Positions 58,866 through 64,000 of a stretch of DNA of 64,000 bases are shown here, piece by piece. The stretch is taken from contig NZ_BSSU01000009.1 of NCBI RefSeq assembly GCF_030161415.1, positions 144,750-208,749 on the forward strand, written 5' to 3'. A program made the translations under genes and the position numbers. Under the pieces are notes generated by a model. That model had not been told where the DNA came from. It searched no databases and was given only the letters and a program-made list of their open reading frames with translations. Origin of the DNA: Thalassotalea eurytherma (lineage in GTDB: Bacteria > Pseudomonadota > Gammaproteobacteria > Enterobacterales > Alteromonadaceae). Within the stretch, counting starts at the first letter, position 1. Each line of letters starts with the position of its first letter.

Positions 58866-59939
58866 ATGACAAAGACCATAATAATTAAAGAAGCATCAGC
58901 GCAGTTATTTGCCGATCAAGTGCTTGCTTGGTATCAAAAGCAAGGCAGAAAAACCTTACCTTGGCAGCAAAACAAAACTCCCTACCGCGTTTGGATCTCA
59001 GAAATCATGTTGCAACAAACCCAAGTTGCAACTGTTATCCCCTATTATCAAAAGTTTATGGAAAGCTTTCCAACCATTGCAGCATTAGCTCAAGCCGACG
59101 AAGATAATGTTTTGCATCATTGGACGGGCTTGGGCTATTACGCAAGAGCACGAAACCTGCATAAAACGGCCAAAATTATACATCAAGAATTCAATGATGA
59201 ATTTCCACAAACAGTCGAAGAAGTGATGATGTTACCCGGTATTGGCAGATCAACTGCCGGTGCTATTTTAAGCCTATCGTTGAATAAGCATTATCCGATT
59301 CTAGATGGTAACGTAAAAAGAGTACTCGCCAGATGCTACACAGTAGAAGGTTACAACGGGCAAGCGAAATACGAAAAACAGCTTTGGCCTATCACTGAAG
59401 CCTTAACCCCTGCAGAAGGCGTTGCTCAGTTTAATCAAGCCATGATGGACTTAGGCGCTTTAGTTTGCACCCGATCTAAACCCAATTGTTCAGAATGCCC
59501 ACTTCAATCTGGTTGCTTAGCAAAACTTGGCGATCTGCAAAGCGAGTTTCCTCAGAAAAAACCGAAAAAGAAAATCCCTGAGAAGCACACCATTATGGTG
59601 ATCCCAAAAGTGAACCATCGACTATTAATGGAAAAGAGACCGCCTACAGGTATTTGGGGCGGTTTATGGTGTTTTCATGAAGTTGCTGATGAGAATGACA
59701 TTGCAGCGTTTTTAGGTAAGATGCAGTTAAAAGAAGTAAGCAGAAAGCGTTTTGAAGAATTTCGCCATACCTTTAGTCACTTTCATTTAGATATATTGCC
59801 CATTGTGATTGAGTGTAACGCGGATAAAAGCGCACAAATCAACGAAAATTCAAAACAACAATGGTATGATATTACGCAACAATCGTCTGTTGGCTTAGCA
59901 GCTTCAACAGTAAACATAATGTCAAAAATTATAGGTTAA
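58866..59939 (+). CDS. mutY: A/G-specific adenine glycosylase
   Basis: Removes adenine opposite 8-oxoguanine. The protein has 357 residues. The helix-hairpin-helix [13 protein letters not shown], catalytic region [14 protein letters not shown] and the iron-sulfur Cys set ([17 protein letters not shown]) are present. A C-terminal NUDIX-like domain ([16 protein letters not shown]) recognises 8-oxoG. It is followed 10 bp later by yggX. Confidence 0.97.
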   Translation: MTKTIIIKEASAQLFADQVLAWYQKQGRKTLPWQQNKTPYRVWISEIMLQQTQVATVIPYYQKFMESFPTIAALAQADEDNVLHHWTGLGYYARARNLHKTAKIIHQEFNDEFPQTVEEVMMLPGIGRSTAGAILSLSLNKHYPILDGNVKRVLARCYTVEGYNGQAKYEKQLWPITEALTPAEGVAQFNQAMMDLGALVCTRSKPNCSECPLQSGCLAKLGDLQSEFPQKKPKKKIPEKHTIMVIPKVNHRLLMEKRPPTGIWGGLWCFHEVADENDIAAFLGKMQLKEVSRKRFEEFRHTFSHFHLDILPIVIECNADKSAQINENSKQQWYDITQQSSVGLAASTVNIMSKIIG

Positions 59940-59949
59940 AAGAATAGAT

Positions 59950-60219
59950 ATGGCTCGCACAGTATTTTGTCAGCACTTTAAAAAAGATGACGACGGTTTA
60001 GATTTTCAACTATACCCTGGTGACATTGGCAAACGTATTTTTGATAACATTGGCAAAGAAGCTTGGACGCTATGGCAGAAAAAGCAAACCATGTTAATCA
60101 ATGAACACAAAATGAATATGATGAACCCCGACGATCGTGCTTTTTTAGAAAAGACAATGGTTGAATTTCTATTTGAAGGAAAAGAGCCACACATTGAAGG
60201 CTATACCCCTGAGAAGTAA
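59950..60219 (+). CDS. yggX: YggX family iron-trafficking / oxidative damage protein
   Basis: An 89-residue protein starting [19 protein letters not shown], the YggX signature with its conserved Cys7. YPGDIGKRI and [16 protein letters not shown] follow. Family members protect Fe-S clusters from oxidation, which fits co-transcription with the Fe-S enzyme MutY. Confidence 0.95.
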   Translation: MARTVFCQHFKKDDDGLDFQLYPGDIGKRIFDNIGKEAWTLWQKKQTMLINEHKMNMMNPDDRAFLEKTMVEFLFEGKEPHIEGYTPEK

Positions 60220-60225
60220 ATAGTA

Positions 60226-60510
60226 ATGGAATTCTCATTTGATTGGAAAATTTTTATCACGATTTTCGCTTCCGTGTTTATTGCAGAGCTGGGTGATAAA
60301 ACGCAACTAGCCACTATGCTGTTTGCTGCAGATAAAGATGTAAGTAAATGGATGGTGTTTGCTGCGGCGTCGGTAGCATTAATATGTGCAACTGCAATGG
60401 GCGTTCTAGTAGGCACTTTTATTTCACAATATGTTGATGAAAGAACCTTATCGTATATCGCGGGTGTCGGCTTTATTGCTATCGGACTTTTTACCCTTTA
60501 TAACGCTTAA
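60226..60510 (+). CDS. TMEM165/GDT1 family membrane protein
   Basis: A 94-residue protein with three membrane helices and the E-x-G-D-K/R-[TS] motif (VFIAELGDKTQLATML). Bacterial members with one such half work as dimers and handle manganese or calcium. It follows yggX by 6 bp; the downstream mltC of E. coli is not here. Confidence 0.85.
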   Translation: MEFSFDWKIFITIFASVFIAELGDKTQLATMLFAADKDVSKWMVFAAASVALICATAMGVLVGTFISQYVDERTLSYIAGVGFIAIGLFTLYNA

Positions 60511-60593
60511 AGGGTAAAAACATGCAAAAGCGCTGATTTAAGCGACAAAACGAAGAAAAAACAAGCAAACAATAAATTAATTTAAAAAAGTAG

Positions 60594-60622
60594 TTGACGT
60601 AGAAAACGAAAAACAGTTTAAT
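60594..60622 (+). promoter_or_regulatory. Promoter of the plus-strand tRNA-Phe-tRNA-Thr unit
   Basis: TTGACG (60594-60599) and TTTAAT (60617-60622) are 17 nt apart, followed by a GC-rich AGCGCCCG stretch typical of growth-rate-controlled stable RNA promoters. The tRNA begins about 48 nt later. Confidence 0.75.
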
Positions 60623-60670
60623 AGCGCCCGTCTTCAAGGCAAGCCCGAAAAGACAAAACTGAATAGACAC

Positions 60671-60746
60671 GCCTCGATAGCTCAGTCGGTAGAGCAGGGG
60701 ATTGAAAATCCCCGTGTCGGTGGTTCGATTCCGCCTCGAGGCACCA
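60671..60746 (+). tRNA. tRNA-Phe (GAA), second copy
   Basis: Identical over all 76 nt to the copy at 50254-50329. No 138-bp repeat follows it. The two copies are in opposite orientation about 10.4 kb apart. Confidence 0.97.
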
Positions 60747-60836
60747 TCTATTTCAGACCAAATTTTGAATAAGTGATTAATCAAATTATTTATTCGGTGC
60801 CAAGATAAACATTGTTTATCGCACACAGTTTTGTGT

Positions 60837-60912
<76 letters not shown>

Positions 60913-60922
60913 TTTATCAGAT

Positions 60923-60948
60923 AAGCCCAGCATTAGCTGGGCTTTTTT
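60923..60948 (+). terminator. Terminator of the tRNA unit
   Basis: AAGCCCAGC and GCTGGGCTT with loop ATTA, then six Ts, 10 nt after tRNA-Thr. Confidence 0.9.
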
Positions 60949-61270
60949 GTATCTACACATAGGGTAATTTCTTACCCCATTTTCACTTACACCACTCCAC
61001 TATCAACTACTACATATATTGCGGGTTATCTGATAATAAATTTTTAGATTTAGAAATTTATACCGTGTTATTTCTTCATCAATTTTAAATATTCACAGTA
61101 GGGTAAATTGGGTTAATGGGGTAATATCTCCCCTATCTCGTTGGTTTTATTAATTTTAACCCCAATAATTTGAAGGAATTAGTGGTGTAATTTTCGGTGT
61201 AGGGTAAAGTCGTATTAATCCGTGGTACTTAGGAAGTGATTGCACCCTATACCGCACTACTTGTAACCCC
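60949..61270. other. Gene-free region with repeated GGGTAA motifs beyond tRNA-Thr
   Basis: No ORF recognised. GGGTAA/GGGGTAA occurs at 60962, 61101, 61118 and 61202 on plus, and at 60972 on minus (TTACCCC). TTATCAGATAA (60915-60925) and its inverse TTATCTGATAA (near 61028) flank the first part. The composition suggests a remnant of a mobile element boundary. Confidence 0.45.
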
Positions 61271-61576
61271 TGAATCGACCAGATTTTTCTAGACACAATT
61301 AAGTAGTAAACTTTGTGTCCTAGGAGAATAAATGAGCGCTAAAAGATTTCCCGAAGAATTTAAAATACAGGCTGTAAAACAAGTCACTGAAAAAGGCCAT
61401 TCTGTGGCAAGCGCTGCAGAGCGGTTAGATATCTCAACAAATAGCCTTTATCTTTGGCTAAAACGTTATGGTAGCAACAGCGAACACTATCAAGAATTAT
61501 CCGAGCAAGAGAAGCGTATTAAAGCGCTTGAGAAAGAGCTAAGACGCACTCAGCAAGAGCGAGACCTATTAAAGGA

Positions 61577-61581
61577 AGCCG
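61577..61581. repeat. AGCCG target-site duplication of the IS30-family element, left copy
   Basis: AGCCG directly precedes the element, and AGCCG follows it at 62802-62806. Removing one copy plus the element restores the IS3 orfA frame. Confidence 0.65.
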
Positions 61582-62801
61582 CTTTAGATTCAATTGGTCA
61601 ACGCAACAATCATATGAAAATATTGTTTTGCGGAGGGTTATTGAATGAAACGTACATTTACAGCACAAGAAAAAGAGTTTGTTTTTGACTCATGGAAACA
61701 AGGAAAAGGCTTTAGTGATATAGCTAACCTGCTAGATTCAAAGCCAGGTACTATTTCACTATGCTTCGGGATACTGGTGGAATTAAACCACCAACTCGTC
61801 AGCGAAAGGCTAAACATTTAACCTTAGAAGAAAGAGAGGAAATACGGGTTAGTTTATCTGCAAAAATGAGTATTAGGGCTATTGCCCGTTTATTGAATCG
61901 TTCACCGTCCACAATATCCCGAGAAGTGCAGCGTAACCGAGGTCGTCGTTATTATACAGCTGTAGATGCTAATAATAGGGCTTGGAGAATGGCTAAAAGA
62001 CCTAAGCTTTGCCTCTTAGAATCAAATACAGAGTTAAGACATATAGTCATTGATAAGCTTGAATTAAATTGGTCCCCAGAGCAAATATCAGGGTGGTTAA
62101 AAAGAACTATGTCTAGACGAAAATCAATGCAAATTTCAGCAGAAACGATTTATAAAACTATCTATTATCGAAGTCGATCAGTATTAAGTCACTTGATGGC
62201 AAAACAGCTCCGCCGAGGCCATAGCCTCCGGCATAGTAAAAATCACTCTCGTAAAGGTGAACGTGGCACTATAAATATTGTTAATGGGGTTTCTATTCAT
62301 GAACGTCCAAAGCATTTCGAGAATCGTCGTTCACTTGGCCACTGGGAGGGTGATCTGGTAACAGGTTCAAAAAACACACATATAGCGACATTAGTTGATC
62401 GCAAATCTCGTTATACTTTTATCCTCAAACTGAAAGGCAAGGATGCTCAGTCTGTAAATGATGCCTTAACTCATAAATTTAACAGCCTTCCTGACAAGTT
62501 AAAGCAAACATTAACTTGAGATCGAGGTATGGAACTAGCTAAACATATTGAATTAACAGAGAAAACAGGTGTTCGCGTTTATTTCTGCGATCCTCAGAGT
62601 CCTTGGCAAAGAGGTCTAAATGAGAACACTAATAGCTTAATCCGACAATACTTCCCTAAGAAGACATGTTTGGCTCAACATTCACAAGATCGACTAGATG
62701 AAGTTGCAGCTCAATTAAATAATAGGCCAAGAAAGAGTTTGAGCTTTAAAACACCTAAACAAGTAATTAAAAATAGTGTTGCGTTGACAAGTTGAATCTA
62801 C
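61582..62801 (+). mobile_element. IS30-family insertion sequence inside the IS3 element
   Basis: About 1,220 bp. Terminal repeats are TAGATTCAATTGGTCAACGC near the left end and, on the other strand, TAGATTCAACTTGTCAACGC at the right end. The ends beyond these (CTT left, C right) are not symmetric, so exact tips are uncertain by 1-2 bp. Confidence 0.8.
61645..62795 (+). pseudogene. IS30-family transposase with frameshift and nonsense mutation
   Basis: ATG 61645 with GGAGGG upstream encodes MKRTFTAQEKEFVFDSW..., in a first frame that ends near 61820. The rest (MLRDTGGIKPPTRQRK onward) is in another frame, shifted near 61750-61760. The main frame has HTH (ARLLNRSPSTISREVQR) and catalytic GHWEGDLV, then LKQTLT, a TGA at 62517-62519 where LTWDRG would be expected (TGG to TGA), then RGMELAKHIE and NENTNSLIRQYF with the catalytic Glu. 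So the DDE residues are all encoded, but two mutations separate them. Confidence 0.88.
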
Positions 62802-62831
62802 AGCCGTGTACTTTGCGGGCGAGTCAAAGAA

Positions 62832-63690
62832 AAGTACACGTTCATAAAGTCTCGGCTCAACCAATATCCCATAAAACTGATGTGCCAAGCACTGCAAGTT
62901 CACCGCAGTGGCTTTCACGCTTGGCTTCAAGAGCCAGTATCTAAGCGAGCTAAATATGACCGGCGTTTAATAGGATTAATAAAACAATCTTGGTTAGAAA
63001 GCGGCTGTGTAAATGGTTATCGTAAGATCGCAAAGTGATATGCGAGATCTAGATGAAAGTTGCTCTAAGAATAGGGTTTATCGCTTAATGTGCATTGCAG
63101 GTACCCAAGCGCAAGTGGGCTATACAAAGCGTAAAGGCCATTATGGTAAGAAGCCTTCAGTAGTGGCAGGTAACCAGCTTAAAAGGCAGTTTGATGTGGT
63201 ACAGCCAAATCAGGCTTGGGTTAGTGAATACACATGAAGGTTTTCTTTATTTAGCTGTAGTAATTGACTTATTTTCTCGCCAAGTTGTTGGCTGGTCGAT
63301 GCAATGATGATGCATACAGATCTCGTACTGAGTGCTTTACTCGCATCCGTATGGCGAAGAAAACCTCAGCAGACTGTCATTATTCACGCCGATCAGGGCA
63401 GTCAATTTACAGGTTCTGATTGGCAACGCTTTGCAACTGAACATAATTTATCATTGAGCATGAGTCGTCGAGGGAATTGTCATGATAATGCAGTTGCTGA
63501 AAGCTTCTTCCAGCTACTAAAGCGTGAACGTATTAAGCGACGAAAGTACTTAAATCGAGAAAAAGCTAAAGAAGACATTTTCGATTACATCGAAATGTTT
63601 TATAACAGTAAACGTAAACATGGGTATTTAAATAATCAGTCTCCGGTTGACTATGATAAAACCTATTTTATGAACCAAGAAAATGTCTAG
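62832..63690 (+). pseudogene. IS3-family orfB transposase, multiply frameshifted
   Basis: KYTFIKSRLNQYPIKLMCQ begins the frame, which hits TGA at 63036 after GYRKIAK. The next frame gives SDMRDLDESCSKNRVYRL and ends at 63237 in NQAWVSEYT, where the DDE motif WVTDITYI is expected, so a short deletion is likely. [20 protein letters not shown] is in a third frame, and MHTDLVLSALL to NESFFQLLKRER-like AVAESFFQLLKRER (with DQGSQFTG and the catalytic Glu) in a fourth, ending 63690. The first catalytic Asp is lost. Inactive. Confidence 0.88.
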
Positions 63691-63708
63691 GTTAGTCTGG
63701 TCAGTTCA

Positions 63709-63939
63709 GTCTGTTGCTTTAGGTATATCGGTTGACGTATGGGCGCTATAACTGCGGGTATATTTTATTAGGATAAATTAGTTGATGGTGTAAATATCCG
63801 AACTAGACATTAACACCAGTGATAACCGTTAGTTTAAATTCCAGTCTCAAATTAATATAAAAGTGAATATTTATTTGATTATAACTTGTCGGCTTAATAA
63901 ATATCTTTGTCGGATTATTTATATACCGAACAAAAAAAT
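63709..63939. other. AT-rich region beyond the IS3 element
   Basis: No gene recognised. A short imperfect direct repeat TTGTCGG followed by AT-rich sequence occurs near 63887 and 63907. It probably holds the promoter of the gene at the window edge. Confidence 0.35.
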
Positions 63940-64000
63940 ATGACTATCATGAAAAAAATAATACTTAAATTAATATTGTCCACTTCCCCTAAACTGAAAT
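63940..64000 (+). CDS. Possible start of a gene running off the window
   Basis: ATG 63940 (or ATG 63949) opens a frame MTIMKKIILKLILSTSPKL... to the window end. The basic then hydrophobic start would suit a signal peptide. Too short to identify, and it may be a chance ORF. Confidence 0.25.
   Translation, partial: MTIMKKIILKLILSTSPKLK

Larger units (their letters stand above)
61332..62847 (+). pseudogene. IS3-family orfA, interrupted
   Basis: The 5' part (61332-61581) encodes MSAKRFPEEFKIQAVKQVT, an HTH, and a leucine-zipper-like tail ending LLKEA, then an IS30-family element intervenes. Sequence after the insertion (from GTG TAC TTT at 62806) restores VYFAGESKKSTRS and a stop at 62847. Rejoining at the AGCCG duplication gives a 96-residue orfA of normal length. 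Without rejoining, the frame runs 36 codons into the inserted element. Confidence 0.8.
61271..63708 (+). mobile_element. IS3-family element, decayed and interrupted by an IS30-family element
   Basis: Imperfect terminal inverted repeats: TGAATCGACCAGATTTTTCT at 61271 and, at the right end, the complement of TGAACTGACCAGACTAACCT ending at 63708. Without the nested insertion (61577-62801 removed, leaving one AGCCG) it is about 1,213 bp, normal for IS3. It holds an orfA and an orfB, both broken. No convincing target duplication was found at the ends tested. Confidence 0.8.

Noticed and set aside
61332..61688. Intact 118-residue IS3 orfA
   Set aside because: The last 35 codons are read from an inserted IS30-family element, so the natural orfA is the rejoined 96-residue form.
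62715..62930. Minus-strand ORF at the IS30/IS3 junction
   Set aside because: A shadow of the transposase genes with no supporting signals.

Overview
The window looks like chromosome of a marine gammaproteobacterium of the order Alteromonadales, most likely Colwelliaceae (Colwellia or Thalassotalea type). This is inferred from low GC, a sodium-driven PomAB motor, the pomAB / xseB-ispA-dxs and nrdR-ribD-ribE-ribBX gene orders, an SO_0444-type metal permease beside ffh, and a PEP-CTERM protein. No 16S gene is present, so the genus is not settled.

Layout. 1-3.1 kb: end of an HD-GYP protein, then the T2SS accessory pair gspA-gspB. 3.3-8.2 kb: ffh facing a metal permease, a YpjD-like cytochrome assembly protein and a CNNM/CorC protein. 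8.2-8.6 kb: a gene-free stretch with three perfect DnaA boxes and phased T/A tracts. 8.6-17.4 kb: SLT-like lipoprotein, gshA, NhaC antiporter, pseudouridine synthase, NSS transporter, yajQ, VanZ-like protein, panE-like gene and a small membrane protein. 17.5-25.3 kb: one lipoprotein gene of about 2,590 codons with thrombospondin type 3 calcium repeats and three homologous modules. 25.5-32.1 kb: thiI, pomA-pomB, xseB-ispA-dxs. 32.3-40.3 kb: PEP-CTERM protein, chemoreceptor, ribBX-ribE-ribD-nrdR, glyA. 40.5-49.6 kb: a candidate small ORF, an ABC-2 exporter with a secreted alpha/beta hydrolase, an EF-hand protein, an HD-GYP response regulator facing a GAF histidine kinase, and fadL. 49.9-50.3 kb: tRNA-Phe with a tandem 138-bp repeat downstream, each unit carrying the last 17 nt of the tRNA. 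50.5-60.5 kb: DUF1289 protein, SulP permease, lipoprotein, an Ada-AlkA fusion with ogt, acpH, trypsin-like protease, trmB-yggL facing mutY-yggX and a GDT1-family protein. 60.7-64 kb: tRNA-Phe and tRNA-Thr, then a decayed IS3-family element interrupted by a decayed IS30-family element.

Most of the window is housekeeping: riboflavin, isoprenoid, one-carbon, glutathione, tRNA modification, alkylation and oxidative DNA repair, and motility. The least ordinary signals are the tRNA-Phe tail repeats (resembling the E. coli tyrT/rtT arrangement), the DnaA-box and curved-DNA region, the giant modular lipoprotein, the palindromes near sulP and the DUF1289 gene, and the nested IS remnants beyond tRNA-Thr. 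No CRISPR array, recognisable defence system or biosynthetic cluster was seen. All calls come from reading the sequence; no database search was run.
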